Positions 12,573-25,880 are shown, counted from the first letter of the stretch. The stretch is DNA of 64,000 nucleotides from Argopecten irradians (GCF_041381155.1 NC_091136.1:46552284-46616283); one strand, 5' to 3'. Notes: a model not told the origin generated them from the letters alone. Numbers and translations: made by a program.

Positions 12573-12860
12573 AGTTAGAGATACAAAAACTAAAGGGTGA
12601 CGACAAACTCTCTATTTACACACAATACAATAAGGTAAGATTATAGTTAAAATGTTTATTACTACTAATACATCCATGATGCATCTAATTCAAAAAGCAA
12701 TTAATCATATCGATAGATGTACAAAATAAAGAACCTACAACCTAAACTAAGACTAAATAACCTAACATGTGGCTTCTTGGGAGTTACTCGTACGACTACA
12801 AATATACTTATTATATAGGTAGACTTCTACCCTTAATTTAATTTTGATCTGTTATTTATA

Positions 12861-13216
12861 ACCTTATTTACCAGGGATGACCCATCTGGTATCAGGTTTA
12901 TAATTTAGAAACATTGGAGGTTGACTTCTACCATGCATTTGGGGTGACCTTATTTACCAGGGGCGTACCCATCTGGTATCAAGTCATATTTCTTTTATTT
13001 TTTATATCGGGAACCTTATTTACCGGGGGTGTCCCCACCGGTATCAGGTAAATAATTTTTTCTACCAGGGACAACCTTATTTACCAGGGGTATCACCTCA
13101 GCCGGTATCAAGTTTAAATCCTCTGGTTTAATTGATAGATCTTATATATAGGTATAACTTTTATTTCAGGGACAACCTTATTTACCAGGGGTACAACCTC
13201 AACCGGTATCAAGTTT
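12861..13216. repeat. Irregular tandem repeat, five copies
   Basis: The block ACCTTATTTACCAGGGG followed by CCGGTATCA recurs five times at spacings of about 62-100 bp. The last two copies also share a downstream block (AAGTTTAAATCCTCTG). The unit length varies, so this may be an old array with insertions. Confidence 0.7.
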
Positions 13217-14572
13217 AAATCCTCTGAGTACCTATTCATTTCAGAAAATAATTTAATTGATCTATCAATTATCTGAATTGGGGGTAAAAATTGTTGTTTG
13301 CAACCATTTGATTGGCCATTGTTGTCTGCAATTCGTTGAGTAACTCCAAAACATATTAAAATATGTTATTTGTATTTTCAGAAAACATATCAAAAATAAA
13401 ATATAATTAAAAGCATGTAATCAACAAAACAACATATACTTAGGAGCAGACACTGGGGATGGTGGGAGGGTTGGTAAATTCTGGGATGGGATAATAACAC
13501 CAACTGACTCTGTTCAAAGAATTATGAAACAGACCAGAGCCCAGTTACCTAGAACCTGGTATCCCTGTCTTGTAAATTTTGCACAATCCTAATTGGCTGC
13601 CTTCGTCATGTGACTAATCAGCTCAAAGCTAAATAATAAAACTGCTGAAGCAAGTGTCCTTCAAACTCTACTGATTGACTAAAGGCTAGATCCTCTAAAC
13701 TACGCACACACACCCCCCCCCCGCACCCCACGTGCATTAACCCCTTCCCTTTCTGACATAACTGCCCTTCCTTATCCAAAACCTATAGATATTAATCACA
13801 GCCCCAGGCTTAATAACATCCCCCTGTATAAACACCCCTTCCTTAGAAGTTCCGGAACATATTAATGACATTACTATGCATATGACTGTTTGACCTAAAC
13901 CTTAAAGGACCTGCCAAACTCCCTTAGATAAAGGTATTACCTGACACCCTCATCCAATTATACTCCCTGGCCCCGTCGGGACCCCCCTCCCTCGTGTGTC
14001 TGCATTAATGCCCTGATTACAACACCAGGCAACTTAGTACAACATGTAAATCACAAGACTAAAAAGCTTGTTACAGAACAAATATGAATATAAGCATATG
14101 TATTGTGTATAAACAAAAATTAAACAAATTTACATATAAACCAATCCATCAAAACAGTGGCGCCTGGCCTCATGTTTATCAGGACAGTATGGCGTTGCTT
14201 TCGCTCATCTTCAGTTGCTAAAATGTTTCAAGAAATTTTAAATAATAATATTTCTTGAATCATAAATAATAAATCATTCCAAATAAACGGCTTCCTTTCT
14301 TTATCAGGCATATTCCAAGAATTAAGAGCCATCATACTGTTTAGTGTTTATTTCATGTAAAAATGAGCAAACAAAGCTCGAAGTATGACCCAAGAAGCCT
14401 TGCTGGATAAGATAGTGATAGTCTTTAAAAGGACAAAAAAGAAATGTACAATTCGCATATGAATCAACAGTATTAGTAATGATAATTTGTACACATATCA
14501 TTTTGCAAATATACATCTACATGAAATATTGGTGCTTAATGCGATATTTCCATTCTAGTCTTCGGTTTACTC
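13217..14572. other. No gene; C-rich stretch
   Basis: Contains a C-rich stretch at about 13708-14000 with a (CA)n/poly-C core near 13708-13722. The rest is AT-rich. There are no reading frames with splice signals or motifs. Confidence 0.45.
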
Positions 14573-15290
14573 TATGTAAACCAAATGAGAGTATATTAGG
14601 CGATGTGACCAGATGGGAGTATATTAGGCTATGTAAACCAAATGAGAGTATATAAGGCGATGTGACCAGATGGGAGTATATTAGGCTATGTAAACCAAAT
14701 GAGAATATATAAGGCGATGTGACCAGATGGGAGTATATTAGGCTATGTAAACCAAATGAGTATATAGGCGATGTGCAGATTATGTAAACCAGATGGGAGT
14801 ATATTAATGTAAACCAATGAGAGTATATAAGGCGATGTGACCAGATGGGAGTATATTAGGCTATGTAAACCAAATGAGAGTATATTAGGCGATGTGACCA
14901 GATGGGAGTATATTAGGCTATGTAAACCAAATGAGAGTATATAAGGCGATGTGACCAGATGGGAGTATATTAGGCTATGTAAACCAAATGAGAGTATATA
15001 AGGCGATGTGACCAGATGGGAGTATATTAGGCTATGTAAACCAAATGAGAGTATATAAGGCGATGTGGCCAGATGGGAGTATATTAGGCTATGTAAACCA
15101 AATGAGAATATATAAGGCGATGTGACCAGATGGGAGTGTATTAGGCTATGTAAACCAAATGGGAATATATTAGGCGATGTGACCAGATTGGAGTATATTA
15201 GGCTATGTAAACCAAATGGAAATATATTAGGCTATGTGGCCAAATGGTAATATATTAAGCTATGTGGCCAGATGGGAGTATATTAGGCTG
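14573..15290. repeat. 57-bp dimeric minisatellite, about 12 copies
   Basis: The 57-bp unit is made of two related halves: one contains TATGTAAACCAAATGAGAGT, the other GATGTGACCAGATGGGAGTA, and both end in TATATTAGGC or TATATAAGGC. The dimers alternate strictly over most of the array. Near 14760-14810 some halves are shortened, and at the right end the halves become mixed (CTATGTGGCC). Confidence 0.9.
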
Positions 15291-16615
15291 TATAATCCCA
15301 TGTAGATTCCCAACATTCTCAGATCGTATCCGCATATAGCAAACTAGGGATTTTCCAAATTGTATGTGGCGTCCGTAGAATCTATTTGATGTAATTTATA
15401 AATGAGAAATGCGGAACGGCAGCAGACTCCTGACTGGCTGAAAATCTACACTTCTCCGCTTTGCTGACAAATCATGCATTATGAAGTTATACCAGGTTGA
15501 TATTCGATTTCGAATTCCAAATGTTAAACCAAGGTATAAAAGCTAGCATGTTGATTATTAACGATAAATTATGGTATGAAGGGGAGTAACTCCGGTAAAC
15601 GTAATATCAGAAAATATCTATAATACTAAAATAATAGATGTAAATTTTGTCTAAACTATACTTCATAATGAAAAATTAAATGTTTTAAACTTTATTATTA
15701 CAAAATATTATATATGTATTAACACAGCCTTAAAATATCCCATTAAAATATGTCGCAGATATTGGTTCAATTATTTTTTTATATTTATATGAATTTAACT
15801 CAATTGTAACATATTTATGTACTGATTTGCATGATTTTCCGTGCATGTTGCCTGTAATTAAATATGCTTATAAAGTCTTGATATGCGTGGAAACAATGAA
15901 GAGGATACTATTGAAATCCAAATGATTTCCAAGGCAAGCTGTTACACTTGTCCGTGTTTTGTTTTAATATATTATACATATCTCCGTATGTGTCTTAATG
16001 GTAACCACAAACTACCAACAAGAGACGTTTAAAACATTCAGATACTCTTTCGCCTTTGTCGTTTGATAAACCTGTCTTCATGTAATTGAATGGCATCATA
16101 AACATTATCGATTAGTAACCGCTCACACAAGATTGAACTTGCACCAGAGAAAATATTGTCACACATACGTACGGCATGCATCTGTTATTCGAATTATAGC
16201 TTTATCACCGTGTCATTGGATGTCTACTGGAAACAGTAACGTATCGAATCAACTCATTCTGTAATCAGTTAGACGTGAGAAATCCACAATAACATATACC
16301 CGGATGATCAGTTGTAAATAATTCATTATAGTGTCATATGAGTTTATGTTTAAAACCAAAACACCAGGATCACAAGAGTACGTATTCGCGTTGTCCTTAA
16401 TGAATTGATAACAAAAACGTCATTGCGTGAAGCAAGTGTGTATTTATTGTCATAGCAACGTGTCATTAGGCATTCAGGTGGAGGTAAGAACTCTTAATGA
16501 CGCAGAGAGACTTCTTACTGATCACTAGGTAAATATATCAAAAGGACAACTGCCGAGTCAATAATTTCAAATGCATTTCAGATAGAACACCAAGGAACTT
16601 AGTTAATACGATTCC
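15291..16615. other. Upstream flank of the first claudin-like gene
   Basis: AT-rich, with no recognisable repeat or open frame. It should contain the promoter and any 5' UTR of the gene at 16616, but I see no convincing core promoter. Confidence 0.4.
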
Positions 16616-19084
16616 ATGGCGAAGACACCTATTATCGTTGCCTCGGCGGCTATAGGTACAATGCTGCCATTGGAGATCATCGGTCTGGCCACCCCGCACT
16701 GGATGGACATCAAAGGCCTCAAACTTCATTTCGGGGTCTTCCAGATATGTTTGTCCGACGTCTGTTTTACCTTTACCGGCTACCTTGGCTTTTCAGGTGA
16801 GTGATCATCAGTTGATTTATTATTTGACAGCACTATAATTTTTGTATCGATTTATCGATTTCTTTGTAGCAATTATAAAGCATGACAGGGAACATGTATT
16901 TGCGGTAATTCCGATCGTAACTAGATTTGAATAATTTGATATTCATTCTGATATTGATTTGTGCTATTTTTTAAGATATGTTTCCTTTGACATGACAAAT
17001 GTACCGTTTCAAAACACGTAAAGCAAGTAAGTATTGGAACTCTCCTGATGCTGGCAACAATATTATCGGGCATAGTCGGCGCCATAAATGGAAAGCTACC
17101 TGAAAAATTCATCAATAGAAAACCTAGCGGTTCTTTATCGCGATAATCCTCATTTATTTGTTGACAAATTACACGGTCATCGAACGTTGACTTGACATAG
17201 AAATCTTCTGTCTTTACAAGGTATACCGGGTACAACATGCTTCAGAAGACTATTCCTAGTTCAGACGATTGCATTAATCATATATATATATGAATTGAAA
17301 AATAAAAGAACGCACATATTGCACTAATTGTTGAACTTTAAAGAAGAACATCATGCTTTAATTGTCATGAATTATGATGAAACAATTGAATGAAATGTAT
17401 TGTATGATGTGGATTAAAAAAAACGAGTAAACCACATTTCTGGTTCCTTTATAAAACCAAAGACACCGAATGTTTACATGAACCTCCTGTTAATCACAGT
17501 ACTCTCGTACTCTCTCATATGTGACCAACACATTATTTGATGAATGAAATTCTGCAAAGAACAGATTGATATAATATGATAGCTCTGTCAATAGCCATTC
17601 TCTGATTCAATACCATTGTGCATTTCAGTGCATTACCTAGGATTCGCCGCTTGTCAGAGTATTGGAACTATCCTAATGCTGGCAACAACAATATCGGGCT
17701 TAGTCGGGGCAACAAATGGAAAACGACCTGAAAAATTTATCATCAAAAACCTGGCGGTTCTGTCTTTTTGCGCAGGTACATAATTTAAGCATACCTGAAT
17801 TCATATTTTCTAAAATTGGTTGAAAATAGACATAACTTTTGCATCAAATGTTTATTTGTAAAAGTAACACATGTGCCCTTCAATACAAAAGAAATGTTGT
17901 TTTTTTCGGATCGTGATGAATCAATACATTACAGGCGACACAGTACACAAATGCACCCATCAGGAAATCACAGGTGAAAAACAACGTTCACCATAATTCA
18001 TTTAGTCCCAGCAAATTTGGTGTTATAATAGCGTGATCATAAAATGCTTTGTACAGAAAGGTGTATTACTATGACTATGCACAGATCATTAAGAAATAGA
18101 GCTGTTATTGTAATATTTAATACTTCTTTGTCGATTCTGACAGACACTACTTTAAAATATCAAGCAAATAAATATCTTAATTATTTTTCGTATATTTATG
18201 TTTATGTTAACATTTTAATTTTTAACAAACAAATGAAGCTTTGAATAAACATTGCACTTTTATGTACAAATAGTCCTATTTTTAACAAATATCTTTTGTT
18301 GAATAAATATGTTTTTCATTTCTAAGAATAATGATTTTATTTTGGGAATTTTGCGATGTTGCACATGGCATATAATCTTTTCTTCTTTTATTCGTTACGT
18401 GGACTTATATCCTATAGTCGTGAATGAGAAGGAAACTGCCTGACGTCATTTGAAACAGACCGATCTGTTTCCTTAAACTTAAATCCTTTGTTTTTCACAG
18501 CCTTCTTCATCCTCACGTCAGTGACCTGGTTTGCTTTGTCGTTCTACAATAACATCGATGCGCTGTAGAGCCTGTACACATCAGAGCGTGTAACCCTTGG
18601 TTACTCCTTCGTCCTTTCCACTGTCAGTGGCATCGGTATGCTAGTCATAGCCATCACGTGCTGTGTGATCGGCCAGAACATGGCTGCCCCTCCTACGGTC
18701 ACACAAGCCCCCAATGCAGGTGGACAGCCAATGATTGTAATGACAACTACTAATCAACAATTCATGTATCAGAATGCTGACGGCCAGCAGTCAATGCCAG
18801 GACAAGCTCAGGGACTACATGGCCAGCAGCCAATGCCGGGGCAGACCCTGGGACTTCATGGCCAACAGCCGATTGCTCCTCATCCGCCTGGCTATATACA
18901 GGACAATCTAGCTGTGCACCCTGCCTACCCTCCAAATCAATCGATTGTCCACCCAGGAGCTCCTCCGGGATACATGCCGCCCCCTAGTTACGGTGTCCAG
19001 CTACCTTCGGCTAGTGGGGGAGACTTCCCATCTCAGCATGATCCTTACTCTCACGGGGGAATGAGTGAAAAGCCGCCATTGTAA
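16616..19084 (+). pseudogene. Claudin-like tetraspan gene 1, in-frame stop in exon 3
   Basis: Exons are 16616-16796, 17629-17775 and 18501-19084, with both introns in phase 1. Exon 1 gives TM1 (about residues 6-27), then W29 and F-G-V-F-x-x-C45-x4-C50, the claudin-like first-loop signature with the same Cys spacing as the other members. Exon 2 gives TM2 (SIGTILMLATTISGLVGA). Exon 3 gives TM3 (FFILTSVTWFALSF), TM4 (YSFVLSTVSGIGMLVIAI) and a Gln/Pro/Gly-rich tail with repeated GLHGQQPM/I blocks and PPGY and PPSY, possible WW-domain ligands. Codon 132 (18566-18568) is TAG, in the second extracellular loop, although the frame is otherwise open to 19084. It is therefore a young pseudogene, a nonsense allele or a sequence error. 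Exon 2 here lacks the Cys-rich loop seen downstream. An AATAAA (19083-19088) overlaps the stop codon. Confidence 0.7.
17022..17143 (+). pseudogene. Decayed duplicate of exon 2 inside intron 1
   Basis: It matches the functional exon 2 (17629-17775): SIGTLLMLATILSG, IVGAINGKLPEKFI against SIGTILMLATTISG, LVGATNGKRPEKFI. Relative to exon 2 it has a short deletion at the 5' end, loss of the acceptor AG, a one-base insertion after EKFI and no donor at the 3' end. It cannot be used as an alternative exon in this state. It is most simply a tandem exon duplication followed by decay. Confidence 0.8.
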
Positions 19085-19255
19085 TAAAATATCCCAGTAT
19101 CGAATGTACCAGTTGGTCAGCTATACATGTTGCTTTATTTTTAAGCATTTGAACTTTTGACTACGTCTGTTTTAGAGGGATATGAAAAGGTAGATTGCGA
19201 GCTTTCAAAATGGAAACATTACGACTTGCGAGACATGTCCATTGACGCTTCACCT

Positions 19256-21436
19256 ACAGGCAATATGTCTTGTGTCAATATGCCTGAATTTCATATGAAA
19301 TTGACCTGAAATTGACCTAAATTTCACATGAAGAATTTTTCAGGTCAATTTCACCTGGAATTGACCTGAATTCAGGTGAAGAATTTGACCAAAATTCACA
19401 TGAAGATTTTTTCAGGTCAATTTCAAGTCAATTTCACCTTAAATTGACCTGAATTTCACCTGAAATTGACCTGACGAAATCTTGTGAATTCACGTCAAAG
19501 TCTGCATATGTAAATCAGGGGTTATTCCTGTCAGTTTTCTCTGTAAATCATTTACATGCATCGGTACACTCTCCATGATAGGAAATGAATACACTAGTGC
19601 TGTCTGACACAATGAAGGATGCCTGCAGAATAAGAAAAAGAAAGATAACATTAAATTAGTGACAAATTTATTAATAAACATCAAATGCACTCCAATACCA
19701 TATACCAAAATCATTCTGTGATGGTACATATTCAAGTTACACTTATACCACTCACTATTAAAATATTACAGTATACTCTGTATGTACATGTTCTTCATTG
19801 TCAGGAGTCTGGACTAACATTTGTATATCATTAGGGCCAAAGGAACATAGTCATCAGAACACAGTTCATCGCCATTACAAGTTTGATGATACCAGACTAG
19901 GTATTGTTTTAAATTGCACACGAGAAATTGTTTCTTTGGCAAATCAAATTGTAAATGTTTCTGAACTGCATTCATTTATCCAATATCCATTGATTCTTTC
20001 AATTCCTGCATCTCTGGTTAGCATTTCTTTGTACCTGTAAAAGGATGTGAAAAAACAATTACCTGTATGTTAAATTGTTAACTAAAGTAGTTTATCAAGT
20101 TTAATTTAAGTACTGAATGTGTCTAGTGGGTCCAGCAAGTAATTAGAACTCAAGACACATATAAATAAATATTACATGTTATTTATAACTTTCAATGTAA
20201 TTGCACAATATGTTTATCATCTCCTTCACTAAATTCCACATCTTATATATATATCACATAAACATAGATTACCTTCTGGCTTCTTAGTATTCATGTTGTC
20301 CTGTTGACTAACGTTGGACACATGTACAGTATAGTAGCCTCTGCAAAGTCTCCTGTAGTCCATGGTTTAGGTTCTGAACTTCACAAGCACCAGATCCAGA
20401 TCCAAACTGTTGAATATGAACAAAAAATATAATTAAAAGCAGTGGACTTTGCCTCTTCTTTTACCACGAGATATATAGTACAGGGTTGGATATAACATCA
20501 CTGTGCCAGTAATTGATATTAACCCCTGCAGTTTTGGGGATGATTATAAGGTTACCGAGCCCGTGATACTCTGGTCCCGACACCAGACTTAACAGTTTAG
20601 ACATTACAAGGACGCAAATGACGCTTATAAATCCTTGGAGATTATGACATATACATGCTGTAGATGTCATAATGTCTAAGTCTGGTGTCAGGGCTAGGGT
20701 ATCTCGGGCTAAGACTAGGGACGCCATATTAGTTTGAAAAATCCTTTTAGACTTCATCCATTTTAAGATACATGTATAACTCACTGTAAAACAGGCCTAT
20801 AACTGGCTTTACATAAACATGTATACTCAATGTAAAACAGACCAAAACACACTCGTAATATAAAATACAGGTGAGTTAACGTAAACGTTCACTTTGTAAA
20901 CGTGTTCGTTATAAACGAGTTTGATTGCATAAACATGGAACAGTGGACTCGTACTGTAAAACAGGCCTATACGTGTAGGTCATAATATATTGTAAATTAT
21001 GTACAAGTTACGCATTGTAAAAATCATGTATTCTCATTGTAAAACCGGCCAAATCTTGAATCATAATGCTTCAATATGTCGCAATGTGTAGTCCTATATA
21101 TGCTACTAGAAAATTTGAAACACGGGCCGTTTTCCGTTGACTGATTGGACCTACTGTAGACCTAAGCTTACATGTACAGTAGCCTGGCTAGTTGTTCGTG
21201 TTTTAAATTAATTGTTTTTTTATTAAAATATGATTTCATTTCACATGGAAAAATTTTCAGGTGAAATTGACCTGAAGCTTTTTTCAGGTCAATTTGACCT
21301 AAAATTGACCTAAATTTCACCTGAAGAAATTTTCAGGTGAAATTGACATGAAATTGACCTGAACCTCAATTTCAATTCAGGTCAATTTCAGGTCAAGATT
21401 TTTCAGGTCCAATTGACCTGAAGACATATTGCCTGT
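19256..21436. mobile_element. Foldback-like element with long subrepetitive inverted arms
   Basis: The ends are a perfect 16-bp inverted pair, ACAGGCAATATGTCTT at 19256-19271 and its complement at 21421-21436. Each is followed inward by an arm of about 200 bp (19272-19490 and 21232-21420) built from many copies of TTCAGGTCAATTTCA and its complement. This architecture is typical of foldback DNA transposons. The 1.7-kb interior has only short open frames, for example minus-strand 19490-19623 with a good acceptor, and a secondary inverted repeat at 20558-20718. I could not link these into a transposase. No target-site duplication was evident, so the element is probably non-autonomous. Confidence 0.65.
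20558..20718. repeat. Imperfect hairpin inside the foldback-like element
   Basis: Arms at about 20558-20608 and 20670-20718 pair imperfectly over about 45 bp, with the blocks GACACCAGACTTA and TAAGTCTGGTGTC complementary. It could be an old nested MITE. Confidence 0.5.
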
Positions 21437-21754
21437 GTATATGCTACGTTAATTGTAGCATTATCTTGAATTCTTTATAAGAATGAGGGGGATATTGAAA
21501 CATATTGTTTCTAACACCATTAATATATGTATATGTTATGTCTCAAAAGATGATATTTTGATAAATTTGATTGTACACACTATTTAAAAAACCTTGGATA
21601 TACGAATAGGAAATGGTGGCTTTGTTTAAATGAGTCGATATTTTAATAAACTAAGAAATAGTAATTAGAAACTGGCTGTATCTGTTAAAATTGAAGTACA
21701 TGATAGATTAGCGTATCATTGTTTTTATCTTCTATCGTCTATTTTGTATCAATA

Positions 21755-21942
21755 TACTGTGAACCAAATTTCTTTTGCAATTTGCATGTCTATACCAGTT
21801 CGCGAAGATTGACTGTCGTGGATTGAGGGGAAATGCATATTGGTATAAGTGATATTTATATCCAATGGAACATTCGCTAATTAACTTGGACGGCGAAATT
21901 CACGAACGTATTTTACCTGCGAAAGAGAGTTGGTTTACAGTA
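21755..21942. mobile_element. MITE, TACTGTAAACCAACT family, copy 2
   Basis: Left end TACTGTGAACCAAATTTCTT and right end AAAGAGAGTTGGTTTACAGT(A) are imperfect inverted repeats matching 9002-9150 and 34915-35121. The interior contains short pieces resembling TTCGCGAA and AATTCACGAA, and it is non-coding. Confidence 0.6.
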
Positions 21943-22084
21943 CTCAAATGTGGGCACGGATGTATCCCTGGTATAGTAGATATAAAACACGCGAATCTCC
22001 TTATAAAATATAGGCATTGTAGTAAGTAATATTATTCAAATCCTAATTTAAATATGGTGTCATATTTTATATCCGTCCATATAC

Positions 22085-22226
22085 ATGTACAAGACCAATA
22101 GTTGCCTTATTGCTTACATTGTATCATGAGCTGCTGTGGAGAGAGCATATCTAGGCTTCGTCTGCTGCCCGATCCAAATTCGAATGTTTTTGGTCTAATA
22201 AAACCTTTTGAAATGAAATGAAATTA
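22085..22226 (+). mobile_element. LINE 3' end fragment
   Basis: It ends with GTCTAATAAAACCTTTTG and a (GAAAT)n-type tail (GAAATGAAATGAAATT). That resembles the tail of the LINE fragment at 9401 and LINE 3' ends common in molluscs. The upstream CTGCTGTGGAGAGAGC fits such a 3' UTR from memory. No coding part remains. Confidence 0.45.
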
Positions 22227-24993
22227 GCTGTTGTAAGAAGTATCAAGCTTCCTCACAGAGGATATATTTATGTCTCAGATCATCCGCTCCACGAGTAAGT
22301 GTATATAATGTGTTCCCTTGTGTTTAATTTTTTATAAGTTTTCGTTTAAAGTTGAGTCTTGGTTCCGTATATAGGATGTTTACTCCATGATTCTCTGACT
22401 TAGTCATTAGAGCTATAATGTTGTTTTTTTGTTGAAATAAAATTAATGAATGCAACATTTTTAATTGTTATTGAAAATGCAATATGAAAGCTATATTTTA
22501 AAATATGCTTAACTGAATTAATCTAATATATTTTCTATATTCTTTTCAAACTCCAGCCGTCTCTCGTCTTTTTCATTGCTTTCATGTAATTGAAAAATGT
22601 TAGCATTAAGACTTTTAAGATATATGTATTAATACAAGTACATTGATATGTGACTGACTCACAAATAATGTTGTATTGTAAACTTGCTTGTTCAAACCAT
22701 TGTTTCATAATGTAAACAAGTTGTTTTAGGAGTTTCAATCACTCTTTGATATTATACTGGGTAAGCTATTCAAAATATTTGATATCTTTGTTCTAATACA
22801 AAAAATCGTTAATTTTATTTCATATATACTTAAAAGATATGGTTGTGAAGTTTATATATATATTATATCTCTATCTACAAAGAAGACCAAATCCTCTATT
22901 ACAATGTAAAATTTAACTCCTATACTAAATTTACATCGTCACACCTCAACGACTCAAATTACACATAATAAGGAATAAAAGACCTGATAGTAGTGTGTTA
23001 GTATTCTAGTACATATTAAAATGCCAACACTGAATAACAAGTAATTGTACTAAATCACATCCATTACTTCACAAAATTAAATTGTATAATTACTAGTATC
23101 AATGTTGTATTGAAGCCGACGTCAGCAATGGACATGGGTGATATAATTTATATACAATGTATATCATACTGTATAGTGCTGTAGTTGTTCACGCCATGTT
23201 CACACAATGTGCTTCTCAACAGTTTTATTACGAAATATAGCACTCTATATTTGAAAATTAACACTGGTCCAATACAGATAAATAAGGGTCAAATTTGGCC
23301 CAAACACGGATTTCTTTATTTTGATACCATATTTACATAACTATATGGGATTAATAATAAAAAAAACCAGTTTCGATACATATTGTTATGCTGCTGCCAG
23401 TATACAGCATTCAAACTAAAAAAGCAAATTTAATCACTTTGAGATTTTCTACAATTTCTATTGGCAATGAGACCAATGAAAATAGCGTGAGTTTACGATA
23501 TTTTTATAGTTTTTATTATTAATTTTCCCTGATACTGTATTTTACTTCTAAGATATTTTCCTAAATTGATCATGATACGATAATGACAGGAAAGCCTACT
23601 TCAAAATGACTATAGACATAGGTTTAGGAGCACTGTAGGGAAGTTTCATGGTCAGTTGTATAACTTGCTTTATGAATAGCTTTTTCCGCTGGAAAAATGG
23701 CATTGGAATTTTCCTTGCTCCAAAAGAAGTCGTGTCCATTTGTTATCAGCTGTTTGGCGTTATAGATCTGGCTTAAACTTAAGGATGTACTCCTCTGAGA
23801 AGTCAAAATTTTCTTGTATTAAACTTTTTTTTCTCATATAGATTTTTGGAAATAGGAGTTCATACCATAAAAGAAAACGGAAGAAAAAACATACATTATG
23901 TATGTAAATCGTCGACGAAATGTATCTTCTCTATTGAAAATGGCAGTAGATGAATTCGTTGCATCTCGAATAAATCCTTGACACTATATCATATATGGAA
24001 TGAGGTACTGATTTTCTAGACAACAAAAGCAAAAAAAGTTATTTAAATGTATTTTTGTGTTAATTACACATAGTATTTATATGGCATGTATCGATATTTT
24101 TTTAGAAAAAAAAGAAAAGAAAAAAAGAAAATGCTCACAAAATTTGATATTCTCAACTCTGAGTGAAAAAAGAATAAACATATACGTACACGATTTAACA
24201 TCAAAACAAATTATTATTATTGACCAAATGCTAAATTTGACTTTTTTTCTCTGTCGGCGGTGGAGCATCTATATGTATGTAAGTTGTGATGATATTACCA
24301 CAGAACAGCATTGAAATAACAAACCTGTCTTAATGAACTATAAATCCAATTAAGTTTTAGAATGACGACACAATGCTATTATATTTTCCAGGTACTACTA
24401 AATAGTAAAGCGACCGCTCCATGTTATTAGTAGAAGTATTTGTACAGTAACGTGTTTTTTTTTTTTCAAACTCCAGTATGTAAATCTTACAAATATTTGA
24501 TTCAAAGCACATGTCTACAGTGAGAACCAGAAGATGATGCAGTGTTAAATTTAACGTAAACAATTTACACATTAAAATTGTATTTCTTGTAATTGTCACC
24601 TTCACAAACTCTCATAAAACATACAATGTGTGGACATGGATGCTTATATATGATGGTTCAGATCCATGAAAGCACCAAAATACTATTGACATAGCGGTAA
24701 ATGTCGCATGAAGTATCCCACGTTTTGAAAGAACCACCAAAGTCAACGCCATGTTTCAAACTTTTGGGTAATATCGGAAAATCGAGTTGCATCACGTGAC
24801 AGACATCGGTGATAATACCCGTATAGATTGGAACCTCCCGAGCCATATCACGTGGTAAATATCGGCAATACCCGTACAGATCTGAATAGATCGGAACAGT
24901 TCGGATATTTCCGAGCTATTTTAAACGTGTACACGTTCTAAATCAATATTTCAATTTAATTGTTTAACAACTTTGCGAATGCGAACTGGCGAA
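22227..24993. other. No gene; one orphan MITE terminus
   Basis: Intergenic, between the first and second claudin-like genes. The only recognised piece is GTCGGCGGTGGAGCATCT at about 24254-24272, matching the terminus of the element at 30888-31250 without an obvious partner. There is a poly-T run near 24454. No splice-bounded coding sequence was found. Confidence 0.45.
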
Positions 24994-25174
24994 TGGTTGG
25001 CTGTGTGGATTTTAAGTTGGGCGTCGCTCTCTCTATAATCTTCAAAGGAAATCTTTGCAGGCCTGTGATTTGTTCAGATGTTTTCCGCTGAGCTGCATCC
25101 AATTTTACTATAAGATAGTGTAGGGATGTAGAGATCGTAAGTAGTGATCGGAACCTCTGGAGTATCGAGGATGA
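24994..25174 (+). repeat. Dispersed repeat family R1, copy 2
   Basis: Blocks TGGTTGGCTGTGTGGAT, GGGCGTCGCTCTCTCTATA, CTTCAAAGGAAATCTTTG and CTGGAGTATCGAGGATGA are in the same order and spacing as in the copies at 12401 and 57669. Confidence 0.65.
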
Positions 25175-25880
25175 GCATTAGTATGCGGGCAAAACATGAC
25201 AGACTTATAGAATCTTAAGAACGACAATAAAAGTAAGACGCGTCGAATGTAGGGGTTTCATCGACGGCTTGTAATGCAAATATCAGTCGAAAAAGTAGCA
25301 AAAGTTGAAATGAGCGTCTGACTGGGGAGTCAACATTGTGCCTTCTGTGGTCCTGATATGAATAACCGTAGGGACTCACGATTGATCCTCCTAACTCACT
25401 GATTCACAGTACACTAGGACTAAGAACCCTTAATTTTTTTTTAAACTATTTCAATAGATGTCTCCGTGTCTCACTATTGTATTATTTCAATGAAACATAC
25501 ACCTTGGTCTCAGATCGCATGTTGTTGTTTATATAATACTTCTACAGATAATATTTTTTACGTTTTTTAGAAATATTCATTGTCATGCAAATTTTTATAT
25601 CAGTAAATGCTTGGGCATGTAACTTCACATTTTGCCAGTCATTTCTGTTGGTTAGGGGTGTACATGTATTATTTCGCAATGCAAGGAAAGATTTCCGTAA
25701 AATGATCAGGCTGTACCTATACCTAGTGTAAACGTGACAGTTCATAAACATATAAGAATTATATATTTAAGAATCACTGCTTGGAAATTAAATACTCATT
25801 TGAAATATGCATAGACCTGCGCTTCTTTATATTTATGCGACGTGCTGATAGTTGAGCCGACAGATGAAATTATCTTTACA

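Noticed and set aside
16921-17238. 105-codon minus-strand open frame
   Set aside because: It overlaps the decayed exon-2 copy on the opposite strand and has no motif or splice context.
19490-20040. Short frames with acceptor-like sites inside the foldback-like element, as possible transposase exons
   Set aside because: The frames could not be joined in phase and show no transposase motif.
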